Source of the DNA: Shinisaurus crocodilurus
Lineage: Eukaryota; Chordata; Lepidosauria; Squamata; Shinisauridae
Assembly (NCBI GenBank): GCA_021292165.1
Contig: CM037877.1
Location: 33,120,197 to 33,184,196 of the forward strand
DNA length: 64,000 nucleotides
Direction of reading: 5' to 3'
Under the pieces are notes generated by a model. The model saw nothing but the letters and a program-made list of their open reading frames with translations, did no database searches and was not told where the DNA came from. Made by a program: the position numbers and the translations under genes. Each line of letters begins with the position of its first letter. Position 1 is the first letter of the stretch. This document shows positions 41,879 through 54,312 of the stretch, piece by piece.

Positions 41879-42349
41879 GAATTGTGAGAATACATGAGCT
41901 TCTCAAGGAGCTGCACTGGCTACCAGTTGCTTGCCAAGCCTCATTCAAAGTGTTGGTTTTGACCTTTAAAACCCTATACAGCTCCGGTCCAGTCTATCTC
42001 AAGGAGCATCTCCAGCAACACCAAGTAGGCCTGCTGAACAAGATCTGCCACAGACGGCCTTCTTGTCCCTTTAGCCAGAGCAGCTAGACTGGTGGGGACT
42101 AGGAAGAGGGCCTTTTCTGTGGCAGCCCCCATACTGTGGAACTCTCTCCCGAGTGACCTCCGCCATGCCCCCTCTCTGCTGAGCTTCCGCCACTCACTAA
42201 AAACTTGGCTGTTCAGGCGGGAATATGGGGTGGGCTAAGATTTTAAAATTTTATACTGTTTTAATGTATTTTATCCTGTTTTTATCTTATGTACATCGCC
42301 CAGGGTGGCTGGCTTGCCGGCCAGATGGGTGATAAATAAATGCAAATAA

Positions 42350-42368
<19 letters not shown>
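41879..42368 (+). mobile_element. L2-like LINE 3' end
   Basis: Translates to LKELHWLPVACQASFKVLVL, TFKTLYSSGPVYLKEHL and, after stops, an HTVELSPE segment that mirrors the L2 C-terminal motif. It ends with the CATCGCCCAGGGTGGCTGG 3' UTR and an (AATA)n tail. The coding part has in-frame stops. Confidence 0.88.
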
Positions 42369-42380
<12 letters not shown>

Positions 42381-42714
42381 ATTCTCATTCCAGTTGATTC
42401 TGCCAGTTCCAGATAGTACTACACTTTCCTTGCTCTAAAAAAAAAGCGGCAGAAACGCTTGGAAAGCATGGGAAAGGCCCTGAAGGATGAAGACGTAATG
42501 TAAAGCACCCTCAGACTACCATGCCTGAGAAATCACGAGCGCGCTATCAATGCCTTGTGTAGAGAAGCCCATAATGTACACTGACTTAGGAATGTGCCAT
42601 TACATATATATGAGTATCGGCTCCCATTGCTACATAAACCTTGGAGGAGGGAAGACCAGGTGGGGTAAAAGAGAAGAGTGAGGAGTGCGCCCAACTGGAA
42701 GGGCCAGCACTTAC

Positions 42715-42807
42715 CTGGATCTAGCAGGGTGTGCTCGTCATCATAGTCAGCGTTCCCCTTGCTGCCTCCCCGGATAGACAGGCCATTCCGCTCACAGAAA
42801 CCTGAAC
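42715..42807 (-). CDS. Candidate upstream receptor exon
   Basis: Ninety-three bases, acceptor TTCTTCATAG, donor GTAAGTG, phase 1 to phase 1, giving GSGFCERNGLSIRGGSKGNA then DYDDEHTLLDP. The splice sites are strong and phase agrees with 46366-46409 on one side and with 37876 or 40171 on the other. I recognise no domain. It may be the receptor's N-terminal linker or part of D1, or belong to another transcript. Confidence 0.5.
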
Positions 42808-43320
42808 CTATGAAGAAAGAAAATCAAAAGGGTACAAGATAGGAGTAGCCAGCTGCCTTTAGGAGGTGCTGCTCCCGTCTAACACTTGGGAAGATGGAAG
42901 GTATATATTATACTGTATATAGATAGAATAAACAGCACAAGGAAAGCTGTGCCTGGGCTGGGGCAAGTCAGTTGTACCTAAACCAGCTGGGATTTGAGGA
43001 CCTAACAAGAGGTGATGAGCTAACAAAGGGGGAGGAGTTGCTTTCCGAAGCTGGCTGCATGGAGGAACGTCCTGGGGATTGAACCTGGCACCTCCTGCAA
43101 GCAAAGCCAACACTCTACCGCTCAGCGACAGGACCAGCATTATCCTGTGCTCTCTCTCCAGGCACCTGGCCATGGTAGCTAGATAACTAGTTGTCCCCAT
43201 GACCTGCAGCTTTGTTCCACCTTTACTGCTATCCCCCCACCCCAGGATTTTCTCATGTTTTAAATTGTTTTTATTCCTGAAGTCTGTTGTGCGGATCATA
43301 ATGATGGAAAGGCAGGGCAT

Positions 43321-43485
43321 CAGGACCGGTGCAAGGCAGTTTGGTGCTCTAGGCAAGATCAGATATTTAGCGCGCCCCCCTCCCACTTGAGAGCACTGTA
43401 TTTTTTTTCAAGGCGTTTCTGGCGCCCCCTTTAGCCCTGCGCCCTAGGCAGCTGCCTAGTTGGCCTAATGGTAGCACCGGCCCTG
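43321..43485 (-). mobile_element. Short deletion derivative of the 2.9-kb hAT element
   Basis: Ends CAGGACCGGTGC and GCACCGGCCCTG match the hAT element at 19148-22053, as do the inner AAGGCAGTTTGGTGC and CTAGGCAGCTGCCTAG segments. Flanks CAGGGCAT (43313-43320) and CAGGGTAT (43486-43493) form an 8-bp duplication with one mismatch. Confidence 0.88.
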
Positions 43486-44039
43486 CAGGGTATACATATT
43501 TGGAATAATAAATGAAAGAAATGGCCATACTGATTTGCTCTTCCAGGAGAAGGTTGGGGAAAACGATGCCTCTAAGATGATGCGGTACATGCATGAGCAT
43601 TTCACGCACGCACCCTAAAGGAGCTCCATTAGGAATAGTCTCTCAGAGGAGCAGCATGAGGCGGGCTGTTCATGGGTACGAAACCTTGGACAGCTATCCA
43701 AAATTCTCTTTTGCTACCCAATATGGTGCCTGAAGTGATAGGTTGAATCTATCTGATAGCAGGGCTGCCCTTGGTCAAAGAGTTTTGAAGGGAATAAAAA
43801 CTCACCCACTGTCAGCCACGCCAAGGATGCAAAGAATAAAAACCTCTTCACTTCTCCTGGGGGGGTGGGAAGCACACGGTTCATTAATCACGTCCACTCA
43901 TTGCAGTATATTTATCCACTGCATTTCTACTCCAGTTTTTCAGGTTAGGCTAGTGAGACAGTTCAGATCAGATGTAATGTCAAGCCATAGCTTAGAGCAG
44001 GCATGGGGAACATGTGGCCCTCCAGATGTATTTTATATA

Positions 44040-44400
44040 TTATTTATTTAAAATATTTCTAGGCCTCCCTAAGTGGCTTACAACATTGAAATTCATATAA
44101 TATTATTTTTAAAAAGCACAATATAATAATAAGGAAGCAAACATTCATAAAATGACAGACACCAGCAATAAAACAATACTAAAAACAACAGCATAATTGC
44201 AGCTACAGAGCAGAACAGTCCAGTAAAACATAGCCAGGGGAAGACCAGAGTAAGCAAGTAGGTCTTCAGGGCCTTCCTAAAAGCCTACAGTACTAATTCC
44301 ATGACTCATTCCTTCCACAGGTGTGGGGCCACCACGGAAATGGCCTTCTTTTGTGTACTTGCTCACTTAACTGCCCTCAAAGATGGGCAAGTGAGGCTGG
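44040..44400 (-). mobile_element. L2-like LINE fragment
   Basis: CCTAAGTGGCTTACAACATT followed by a decayed region with GGCCACCACGGAAATGGCC, in the arrangement of other minus-strand L2 ends here. Confidence 0.6.
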
Positions 44401-44404
44401 CCTT

Positions 44405-46365
44405 TTTTGCTGTATCAAAGTTGGACTCTCATCATCCCTTCAAGGGGAATAATTTTCAACTCCACCATTTTGAATGAGCAGAACAGGAATGTTCAGTAAC
44501 ATTTCATGGAGAACAATGCTGAGTGAGCATGTAATAGTGTTCATCCTTTTGACCTAGTGTTCATTCTTTAGACAGAAAAAAAGTCCTACAACTCCCAGCA
44601 TGTCCCACTCAGCCATGCTTTTTTCTGTCTAAACACACATAGGATTGTACCCTTAGTAAAGGAAAATAATGCAAATTCCATTTGCTCTGGTTGTGTTTCT
44701 ACAGTACAGATATTCGACTAATGACTAGGGACTATGTAATAGAGAAGAGACAGCTGAAATAGACACAATATACCACATTTAAAGCACATAAAGCATTAGA
44801 GTATTCTGCAGCATCCGTTTTAAAACAACCTTTTCCGAGAGAAAAAAATGTATAGTCTACTAAACCAATGAATAGTAAACTACTTAGGGTTCCCCAGAAA
44901 CACAAATTCATAGACCACATCCAGATGCCTTTCTTTTTGCCAGCACTCAAAATAGAATTAAAGCAATTTTTTTTTAAAAAAAGATTCTGAGTCTAATATA
45001 ATGCATGTTCAAAGTTCAGGAAATTTTTCCATCAAAGGAAATAAAGTACCGCATACAGGAATGTATAGTGGGGAGAAGAATTGTAATTATAGCTGGGCTA
45101 CCAGTTTCTATGGTAATCTTTTAATAATAATAATAATAATAATAATAATGATGATGATGATGATGAAAGCTGAATCATTATTTAAAATAAAACCTCATAA
45201 TCTGCCATGATCTGCAACTTTCAAAGCTGATTTTTCTTCTCCACTCCTCCTCCCATTTATTTTTCTATAGAAATTTTTTCTTGCTTATATTGCTTTTTCT
45301 AGAAGACCATTTTCACAAACTGCTCAGCATACTTGATATTTTTAAAAATATAAAATCCCTGTCCAGTACCTAGATCAAAGTATCCAAGCAAGAAGTCCTA
45401 CTGGACTATTCATCGTGCCTTTTTTTTTTTTTTTTTTTTAAATCGCCGCCTTCACTGACTGGGTTTGCACGGACCACCCATGGTCTGTTGTAGGGTTATT
45501 TGAGGGTTGTTTAACAAGTGCTGCAGCCCGCGTTCAGACAACACGACAAATCATGGCAGCACCCCGCTGCAGGTTGAATATACACTGCCACAACTGCGAA
45601 CTGCGGATCATGCGAACCGGCCCCACTTTTCTTGACAACGAGCACATATCAGAATGAAATCCCCTGAGCTTCCCAAGTGCAGTTGTGCCAGGACTGCCCT
45701 CCTCAAGTCATAAGAAGCAAGGAAGGAGTGTGAATTGCAAAGCCACTAATGAATAACATGCACCTGGATAGCTTATCTCTGTTGTGGCTCTCACATTCCA
45801 GGATGTCCATCTACTGCTGGTATCACCTGGTCTGGCTCTTGTGATAGAATTTTTTTAACGTTAGACCCCTGCAAATGGGACCTGCAACAAAATCTCACAG
45901 AAGTGTATCCTGACCTCAGAGCAGGAGCCCTGTGGTTCAGTGTTACAGCTAGCTACATTCCACTCGCCTCTGCCCCCTAGTTTTTCTTCTTTTCCATCTG
46001 CCTTTCAACATGCTGTGGTTCCTCAGTTTTTAAAGGCTTTTTGTAGCTCTGCAGATCTCAGGGTTCTCCCGAGCAGGCCGATACAACCGCTCTTGTTTCT
46101 CAGTGATGCCATTTTGGCTCCATTTCTGTTTGCACGCACCACTTGAGTTAGCTATTAGAAGGTTGCAAGTTTGATATAATTGAGGGGTTGTCACATTTGA
46201 TATCAATGTTTAAGGATGTTTAGGAATGCACCGCTTTAAATATTCTCTGCTTTCAAATCTACCAAAAATTATGCAGGCATCCAGAGCAGAGCAGAGCAGG
46301 CATCCAGAGCAGATATAAGGAGAATACATATGTACTGCGTATTATACATTTAAATAGTTTCTTAC
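44405..46365. other. No secure gene; repeats and a MITE fragment
   Basis: An (AAT)n/(GAT)n tract lies at 45123-45165 and a poly-T run at about 45420-45440. A CAACCCA-type MITE piece is at 45455-45628 (GACTGGGTTTGCACGG to GATCATGCGAACCGG). An open minus-strand stretch near 44732-44950 has a signal-peptide-like start but no good donor. Confidence 0.45.
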
Positions 46366-46409
46366 CTTGACTCAAGTCTAGGCAGGTGAGGCGATCACTT
46401 TGCTCCATG
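46366..46409 (-). CDS. Candidate small upstream receptor exon
   Basis: Forty-four bases with acceptor TATTTTTTCAG and donor GTAAGA, ending in phase 1 and so in frame with 42807. It reads MEQSDRLTCLDLSQ. Joined to the next exon, two cysteines are ten residues apart (C...GFC), the spacing seen in D1 of human IL12RB1, but the usual C-x-W is absent. It is too short to judge alone. Confidence 0.42.
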
Positions 46410-46419
46410 CTGAAAAAAT

Positions 46420-49400
46420 AATGTTAAATATTTTTTTTCCAAATCATATAGATATATCACAGCGCAGCTTACTTTTAATCTATTATCGTACATAGGTTAT
46501 AAAGATAGCAAAGTCTTTTGGCTTTTGGCAAAATACTTGACCAGTTTCATCTCCCTTTGCTTAGATGGGCTTGAAACTCTAATAGCATTAAAAAAATAGT
46601 ATTTGATTAAGAAAATACACTAGTCTATTCCATCAGCAGAACTCATTTTTAGGCTGGAAAGTTTTCCACCCAAAACTTTGGGGAAATCTGAACTCAAACA
46701 GCGATTGCAATGCTCTCCAGAGTAACTGTGACTATAAAATAGACACCAACAGCAAACTTTTCCCCAATCTACTCTGTCAACAATAAAAAATTGCTTTGCA
46801 AGGTTTCTTATCATTTAGTCATTACCATATTATCTAAACTAAGAATCAGATGCCCTAAGGTGCTATCTCAACAAGTTTTCAAATGCTACATTAAAAAGTT
46901 CCCCATGAGACCTAATGAAAATCTATCCCAAACCTATGCATTTAGCAATCACTGCACTGACTATACAGGGTTTTTTTTTTTAGAATGGCACTGTCAGCAT
47001 ACCTTTCTCTTCAAGAACAAAATTGGTCCCCAAAACATGAAACATACTATATGTTATGCATCAAGTGGGGGAAATGACCTGTACTGCCTCTTCACCCCTC
47101 CCAAACCTCCTAACACTGAATGATTGCTTTGCACATGAAGGGAGAACAATGGCTGGAAATGGACCATTTAGTAGTACTCCATATAAAAGTTATTTTATTT
47201 CCCATGCACTAGGTCTGCTGAAGGTGAGATGGAGGAGGTGATGACCATACATATGGGGAAATAAAGTGTTAGACAAAAATTACACAGTAAACAGCAATGA
47301 AATGGGGAACAACCATTTTAAAAAACACAACAACCACTCTGGTTGGAAGTGCATTCAGTCAATATCAGCAATAATGTGATATATTATAACAACAATGGGT
47401 TTGAAACAATGGGGACCATTTATAAAGTGAGGACTGTCTGTTTTCCCAGTGACCAAGTTTAGACATAATGATTTCAGTCCAATAATTATTGGCTTATTGG
47501 AAAGAAACCGAGCATTATTTGTGCCCATGGACTCCCTTCTTTCATGCACCTTCACACAATACTGCCAGATAAGTTAAATGTGGTTGGTTATGTCGTGGTT
47601 GGGCCAGCCCATAAGTTCAGTGGGTAGGAAAGTAATGAAAGCTGTAGTGACTGAGCTGACTGTGCTGGAAACAAGCTCAGGATGAAATCTGGCAGAGGCA
47701 ATTTTCTATCCGTTGCCTTGCGTTGTCACAGGGCTGGCCCTACCATATGGCGGCAGGGTGAGGTGGCAGATGCTGGGGAAAGTAGCAGTCGCCCTGGCCT
47801 TCCCTCCTGAGCTGGCAACCAGGCGACAGCAGTGCTAGCTTGTTCCTGGCCTGGCACAGCTGACTGTCTCGCCTAGTCACTTCAGTGCATCACAGACAGT
47901 GTCGTTTCCAAGGCCCCCGACTGAGCCAAGAGTGAGAGAGGCAGTCAGCTGAGGACACACGCTCCAGCAGGAACCACACATGCATTGCCATTCTCATGTG
48001 ATGCCCACTGGTGCTGCCACTGCTGCCCTGCAGCATTTGTTTGAGCAGGCAGTGAGCAAGGTCCAGGAGGAGCAGTGAGCGAGCTGCAGCAAGGTGCTGG
48101 AAGACAGCTGTGTGTGCCCCACAACCTGCCCGGTGCCCCCTAACCTAGCCTGTTGCCCTGAGGTGTGGGGAAGGACACTGTCCCGTCGGCAGTGTTGGAG
48201 TAAGATTCAGCTGCTGTACATGGAATGGAGGGATGGGGCATGCCATCGTCCTTTGTCTCAGGCAGCAAAATGTCTTGGATTGGCCTTGCCTGATTGCTAT
48301 TGGACAGCAGTGGGAGCAACCTTATTGGCAGTGGAGACTTGTCATTCAGGGCAAAGGGGGCAGAGCCCCACCTAACCTGTCCTGCCTCACCTGCTTCTCA
48401 TTGCCTGTGTCCCAGACCTTGCTCCCCTCCATAGGATGCAATGTAAAGTGGCCGGCTGCAGCAGTGTTTGTTCTTCTTTACTTCCTGCTTTGGCTAGGGG
48501 GAACACTGGGCATGGGTGATAAGTTGCACATGCTCAGAACATTCCCGAAGGAACTACTTTTTTTCCATGCAAATGCCTGTCGGGGAAGAGTAGGCCATTC
48601 AGGGAGGAGGGACCAGGGCTGCCTGTTCCTTCACCAGCCAAAAGCCTGGATTACTCAAGATTACTCTGGATTACTCTGGCTGTGAGCTGGGGAGTGAAAA
48701 CTGATTGGTTGTTCTCCCTCCCTCATCTATCTCATGGCTATAGGGGCAAAGGGGAGTCAGCCCTCAGTCAATCAGACATCTGCAAAATCACCCTATCTCA
48801 CACCATACCACATGACTGGAGCCTGTGCAATGCGACCGGGCAGGGAGACCACAGTCACAGAGAGTAAGAGCAGGTATGGTTGGCTCCGCCTCTGTGACCC
48901 CCTTGGCTATCGCCTCTGTGGCCCCCTTGGCTCCACCTCTGCTGATTTACTGTCCACCCCACCAGTAAGATTGTCCATGAACCACCACTACTTATCGGCA
49001 ATTTTCATATCAAGGCAGTAGAAGTGTTGGCAGTAGAATACAGACCTTTTATGTTTCTGCTCTCAGCTAGGCCTCCATATACATGACTGAATACCAAAAA
49101 TGGTGATGGAACAACTCTTGTGATATGTGGATAGCCTAGCTTGTCCCTTTCCGTGTGTATGTATGTATGTTTTATGTATTTATAGAATTCATATACTCTG
49201 GTTTCTATATTAAGAGAAGCAAAGGATATGAGCTAACTTCTGAAAACATTAAAAACATGGGATAAAACTAGATCTTTTTGATAACCAAAACCACTAAACC
49301 ATTTGGGTACATCTAGCAATAAGCTCCTCTCTTCTAGCCATTGACAATCACTTATTTCTTATGAAATTCCCCTCACCCCAACCCCCTTATCTTTATGCTT

Positions 49401-50215
49401 CTGGTCGCTCTTCTCCTCCCTTAGCTTACTGGAAATTTACCATCACTTCCTCTTCCCACCAGTTTAACATCTCACAATTGTTCCATGAAGCAAGCAGTAC
49501 ATAGACCTTAAACACCTCTTTTCTCCCATCCTTGTCTATAAGTATCCCTGGAAATTTAACAGGATTTGCTTAAGCTTCTCCACAACTCTATCTTCTCCTC
49601 CATTTTCTACGGTTAAACCCATAGGAAGACCAAAGTACTTTGGGTTCCTGCTGCTTCTGCCCAATTCCACCTCCATGAGAATGGGATGGATGAATAAATG
49701 TGTGCCAGTTTGAGCAAGGAAAATGAATTTCTCCTTGTGCTACAGGGTGCTTCTAGATGAGGTTTTTCTCATGCCTGCCTCAGTCCCAGAACTTTTCAGG
49801 AGAGGGCGGGGTTCTAGATGACAACATCTTCCACTCAGAAACCTCCCATGTTTTCCCAGCACTTCTTCCATCTTTCTTCTCACCAGAGAAAATTGGTAAA
49901 GAAAAAAAGACGGAATATGTGCACAACACCTTCTAACTGGTAGCACTAGAAGCACCCACAGTAAACTGTACTATGTGCCTTGAACTATGTGATCTCTAAC
50001 ACATTGGTTTCTGCTCATTTCATATGGGTGACCACAATTTCCTCTCTCATACATACTCAGTGACATTAATATGCAGCACTTTCTGATAATATGCCGCATT
50101 TTCTTTCATACCAATATAAATTTAGATGAATTCCCTTAGTCCCAGATTAATGCTGACAGAGTTGGGATCATATCTAACATATCTAACACAGAACAGCAAG
50201 GGGTTTCCCTCACTC
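46420..50215. other. No gene recognised
   Basis: Upstream flank or first intron of the receptor. At 47732 CAGGGCTGGCCCTACCAT resembles a hAT terminus and is followed by a GC-rich stretch to about 49000, but I found no matching right end. No signal-peptide exon was found. Confidence 0.4.
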
Positions 50216-50606
50216 TTCAACAAAATACCTCATGATATCCTGATTAGCAAGCTAGCTAAAAGTGGGCTAGATGGAACAACCATCAGGTGGATCCACAATT
50301 GGCTACAGAATCGGACTCAAAGAGTGCTTATCAATGGTTCCTTCTCAAACTGGGGAGAGGTAACGAGCGGGGTACCGCAGGGCTCGGTCCTGGGCCCAGT
50401 GCTCTTCAACATTTTTATTAATGACTTGGATGAGGAGGTGCAGGGAATGCTTATCAAATTTGCAGATGACACAAAGTTGGGTGGAACAGCTAATACTCTG
50501 GAAGACAGAAACAAAATTCAAAGCGATCTCGATAGGCTGGAGCAGCTGGGCCAAAAACAACAGAATGAAATTTAATAGGGATAAATGCCAAGTGCTGCAC
50601 CTAGGG
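50216..50606 (+). mobile_element. CR1 LINE copy 2, left part
   Basis: Begins at the KVPHDILISKLAKSG region of the RT and runs through GVPQGSVLGPVLF and FADD to the CACCTAGGG site. It is 5'-truncated and continues at 54313 after an insertion. Confidence 0.93.
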
Positions 50607-51419
50607 TAAGGTGTCCATACTGGTTTTATCAGTACAGTACTGGTTTTGGGGACATTGTCCCGGTTAGACGTGAGATGTAACCAGTACAGTTTAGGACTAC
50701 AAAATCAAAAATTATTAATTTATCAAAAGATTGAGTACATCAAATCAATCCTTGATAAACCAGCCTAAATCAATTTTATTAATTTATCCTAGTTTTAGTT
50801 TTATTTTACACGACGGTTCTCGTCGTTGGATCTTGGCAATACTCGGTATTCAGCACACGCACTCTCACTATATTGTGGCCGCTCTTCGATAATACTCTCT
50901 TCGATAATACTCCCGCGCAGTACATACAGCCCGACCGTGGGAACTCGATGATGACGTCATCGCACAGAGCCTGCCAAAATCGACCAATTCTGTGTTAGCT
51001 TTGAACTATAAAAGGCCCTCCGCAGCACAAGACAGGCACCAGTGATCTGGCCTCTTCAGACCGTGACACTGGCCCTCAGAGCTCCACGCTCTCTCGGTTA
51101 CTCGAGCTTTTCGCTCCGCCGTTTTCACGGTGCACCTCGCTGCTTCGCCAGGACTAGGCTGACCATACATACCGTTTTAAAAGGGACAGTCCCGTTTTTT
51201 CCATATTTCCTGACCGTCCCTTCTTTTTAATATAAATGTCAATTTTGTCCCGTTTTTAGTAAACTATATATAGTTTTTAATTTTTTGTAAAAAACTGAAT
51301 GCGGCTTGTTTATTTCTCATAAGACTCTCCGCATTAAGAAACCTCGGGGGGGGGTGAGCCAAGCCCCAAGCTCCCGCGCTCTCCTTAGCCCTTAGACAGG
51401 GCGACTACTGAGGTAGTCT

Positions 51420-52140
51420 AGAGCGCCGTGTGAACCACGCCGAAAAAAGGGAACTTCACAGCAATGGGCCAGAGCCCGGAGCCGTTGTCGTCTTGCTGCG
51501 GGGTAGCCGCATCCCCCTGCACAAGCCTGAAGGGGTAGAAATCAGGCAGGGGCACAGCGCCCTTCGCCCGCAGCCGGAGCCAGCTGCCGAGCACCAGCAG
51601 CACCAGCCAGCCAGACAGGCCCTGGATTTCTCTGGCGGGCGCCGAACCCCGGGCAAGCAGGCGAGACGGTGGAGCTGACACATGGGTGGGTGGCAAGAGG
51701 CAGCGTGGAGACAGGCCAGGCCGGGCAGCAGCGCGCCGGGTGGGAGCATGAAGACCCGGGCAGGCACCGAAGGGACACAGACCCCCCTGCATGCTCTGCG
51801 GCAGGGCCACGCCGGGATGCGAGACGGGGGTCTGCTGGTGGCGGCGACAGCGGAGGCAGCTGAGAGGAGACCCACATGCACACTGAGCCTCTCTGCATGG
51901 CGGCGAGGGAGGGGACAGCGGCTCATTCACACAGGTCAGGGCATACATATTCATGCCCTGGTCAGCCAATTAGGATGGGAGGATCAGCCTTTTCTTAAAG
52001 CGCTAAGAAGACTGGACGGGGAGAGCGAAGCCGTGCAGCTCGCACTAAGGAGGAGGCGCAGTGTGTGGCAGGTGGCTGGACGAGCAGGCGAGCTCAGGGC
52101 ACATCGGACTGCAGGCAAAGCTAAGACACGCTTGACACTA
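51420..52140. other. GC-rich block within the inserted element
   Basis: High GC with many overlapping open frames on both strands, all rich in Pro, Ala, Arg and Cys. The overlap on all frames points to composition rather than coding. Its origin is unknown. Confidence 0.5.
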
Positions 52141-52143
52141 GCG

Positions 52144-52267
52144 CAGCCGTTCTCAACCTCTGGATGTGTCGGACTACAACTCCCAGCATCCCCAACCAGC
52201 CAGCTGGATGGGGATGCTGGGAGTTGTAGTCCCACATATCTGGAGGGCACTAGGTTGGAGAAGGCTG
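52144..52267. mobile_element. Palindromic MITE
   Basis: CAGCCGTTCTCAACCTCTGG at left pairs with CTAGGTTGGAGAAGGCTG at right, around GACTACAACTCCCAGCATCC and its complement. Confidence 0.82.
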
Positions 52268-52380
52268 TAGTAGTAAGGAGTGAGTTAGCCCTATTGAAGC
52301 CAGTGGGAGTCTCCAGTACAAACCCCTATCAGATCCCTCTGCAAGCCACTGAGTGCTCTTTCCTTCTGGATTAATACACT

Positions 52381-52690
52381 GACTAGGTTCAGACAACATG
52401 ATAACCCACACTCAGGGCTGAGTAAGGGTTGTTGTTGAACCGTGGGTTGTCGTTGAACCATGGGTTGTTGTCTGAACCCAGCTGAGATAAGAAACCATGG
52501 TGAACAACCCACAGTTTACAGCCTAATAACAACAATGGGTTCTCTTCGTGGGTTGGTTGTGGTTAAGAACCCATGGCTTGTTAGTGCAGGTGGGTTCAGA
52601 CAACACGATAACTCACGTTTCAGCAACAACCCACACTCAACCCATAGTCAACCCCTGAGTGTGGGTTATCACATTGCCTGAACCCAGTCA
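52381..52690. mobile_element. Two tandem MITEs of the TCAGACAAC family
   Basis: Copy one, 52381-52482, starts AGGTTCAGACAACATGATAA and ends GTTGTCTGAACCCAGC. Copy two, 52589-52690, starts GGGTTCAGACAACACGATAA and ends CCTGAACCCAGTC. Both are rich in AACCCA/TGGGTT. Confidence 0.78.
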
Positions 52691-52924
52691 TTGCGGATAA
52701 CCATCAGTCCCCACCATGGTCTTTAGGCCATTGTCCCCATGATCCACTCTGGCTGTGTGCAGGCCTAGCTGTGGGGTTACAGAGTGGCAAGGGAAAGGCG
52801 CTGTGTGTGTAGCCAGTGATAACTTCCTCCTTATTAGTACAGTACTACTTAATGGTAGTTCAGTACTAAATTTTGAAGTGCAGGCGCTCATCATTACAGC
52901 CCCAATGGCCATACCCCAAGGACA

Positions 52925-53075
52925 ACCCAAAATGCAGGCAGCAGAGCACACATCTTGCGTGCAAAAGGTCCTGGGTTTCATCCCTGGTATCTCCAGGTGA
53001 GACTGGGAAAGACTCCTGTGTAAACCCCTGGAGAGCCACTGCCAGTCAGTGTGTAGGCAACAATGAGCTAGATCA
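52925..53075 (+). mobile_element. tRNA-derived SINE, second family
   Basis: CAGAGCACACATCTTGCGTG and GGTCCTGGGTTTCATCCC form the tRNA-like head. GCCACTGCCAGTCAGTGT follows; same family as 32075-32262. Confidence 0.78.
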
Positions 53076-53436
53076 AGTGTGGGGAACCTATGACCCTCCA
53101 GATCTTGTTGGACTACTGTGAAGGATTGAGGCCTACCCAGGCTTGAGTTAGGTTGAAGCCTGAAGGCCCAAATATCTCCTGATGGGAGGGGGCATTTGTG
53201 ACTTTGGGGGTGCCACAAGGGCAAGGGCCACCCCCCTAACACTGCTACTTGTTGCTCAGTGCCCTTGGTGGGGGGGGGGTGTTTTTCCCTGTCTAGGGCC
53301 TGAACATGTGCCTTGGAGGGGAGTCATGGGGCCAAGTGGGGGGTTCTGTGGGGGCTCCAATTAGTGTAGTGATGGGTAGAGGGAGATATGGCATTGGGAG
53401 GAGGACTAGCCAGGTAAGGGGAACACAGCCCAGACG

Positions 53437-53585
53437 TTTATTTATTTATTTATTTATTTATTTATTTCATTTATATACTGCCCCACAGCCGAAGCTCTCT
53501 GGGCGGTTCACAATACTTTATGCATAAAAACAGCAATAAAAACATACAAAATAGTTTAAAGAATTAAAAACCAAATTTAAATTTA
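53437..53585 (-). mobile_element. SINE-like repeat with (AAAT)n tail
   Basis: (TTTA)n then CCCACAGCCGAAGCTCTCTG. The forward version is at 54095-54275, and fragments occur at 7620 and 62870. Confidence 0.75.
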
Positions 53586-53589
53586 TCCA

Positions 53590-54090
53590 AAATTAGCATT
53601 GTTATCAATAACTGAGAAGCTTATTTGTGATCAAAATACGAAGGAGTTAATGGTAAACTTGTTAACTGCGGCTAGGCTAATGATAGCGAGAAATTGGAAA
53701 GTACAACATGTTTTCCTAATAACAGATTGGTATAAGGAAGTTTGGGACATAGCCCTAAATGATAAACTAACTAGTAGTATCAAATGCAAAAAAGGATTGC
53801 TAAAGAAGAATAATTTTATGGAGATATGGAATCAATTACTAGACTATGTATTAATAAAGGGGAAGGGTAACATGCCTTGTCATGATATGTTATATTTTTG
53901 GAATTTAGACTTTATTTGATCAAGAGGATAGAAGTATATTAATTGGTCCCTTGAAGGGTGGGGGGGAGCACTTTATGATTTATTGTATGTTGATTATGTT
54001 ATATTTGTGTGATAATTTTGTATTTTGCTAATTATATTTTCTGTGTTATAATTTGCTTTGAAAAATAAATAAAATATTAAAAAAAAAATA
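53590..54090 (+). mobile_element. L1-like LINE 3' end
   Basis: Open frame 53599-53919 encodes 106 residues (LLTAARLMIARNWK, then a DWYKEVWDIALNDKLTS stretch) like the end of L1 ORF2. It is followed by a short 3' UTR and a poly-A tract near 54078-54088. The insert is severely 5'-truncated. Confidence 0.78.
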
Positions 54091-54094
54091 GCAC

Positions 54095-54275
54095 GGGGGG
54101 GAATTGTCACCTGTAGACTTAGTTTTATTAACTTTTGGATTGTATTTTAAACTGTGCTTTTTAATTTGGTTTTTAATCTTTTAAACTATTTTGTATGTTT
54201 TTATTGTTGTTTTATGTACCGCCCAGAGAGCTTCGGCTGTGGGGCAGTATAGAAAATAAATAAATAAATAAATTT
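54095..54275 (+). mobile_element. SINE-like repeat with (AAAT)n tail
   Basis: Ends TACCGCCCAGAGAGCTTCGG then CAGTATAGAAAATAAATAAA. It is inverted relative to 53437-53585, with the L1 end between them. Confidence 0.75.
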
Positions 54276-54312
54276 AAATAAATTTAAATTTGAAAAAAAT
54301 GGTCACCTTAAT

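Larger units (their letters stand above)
50607..54312. mobile_element. 3.7-kb element with terminal inverted repeats, inserted in CR1
   Basis: CTAGGG is present on both sides (50601-50606 and 54313-54318) but once in the uninterrupted CR1 at 1290. The ends TAAGGTGTCCAT (left) and ATGGTCACCTTA (right) are inverted repeats. Inside: a second related end near 51160 (GGCTGACCATAC, with GGGACAGTCCCG), a GC-rich block, several MITEs, a SINE, and an L1 end. No transposase is recognised, so the superfamily is open. Confidence 0.75.

Noticed and set aside
44732..44950. Minus-strand start resembling a signal peptide (MWSMNLCFWGTLSSLLFIG)
   Set aside because: An attractive signal-peptide candidate, but no donor with the needed phase follows and it lies between two other candidate exons.
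47732..49040. Possible hAT element starting CAGGGCTGGCCC
   Set aside because: The left end looks right, but no matching right end or 8-bp duplication could be found.
51418..52374. Open frames of 150-230 codons on both strands
   Set aside because: GC-rich composition artefact within the inserted element; the frames overlap one another and look like no known protein.
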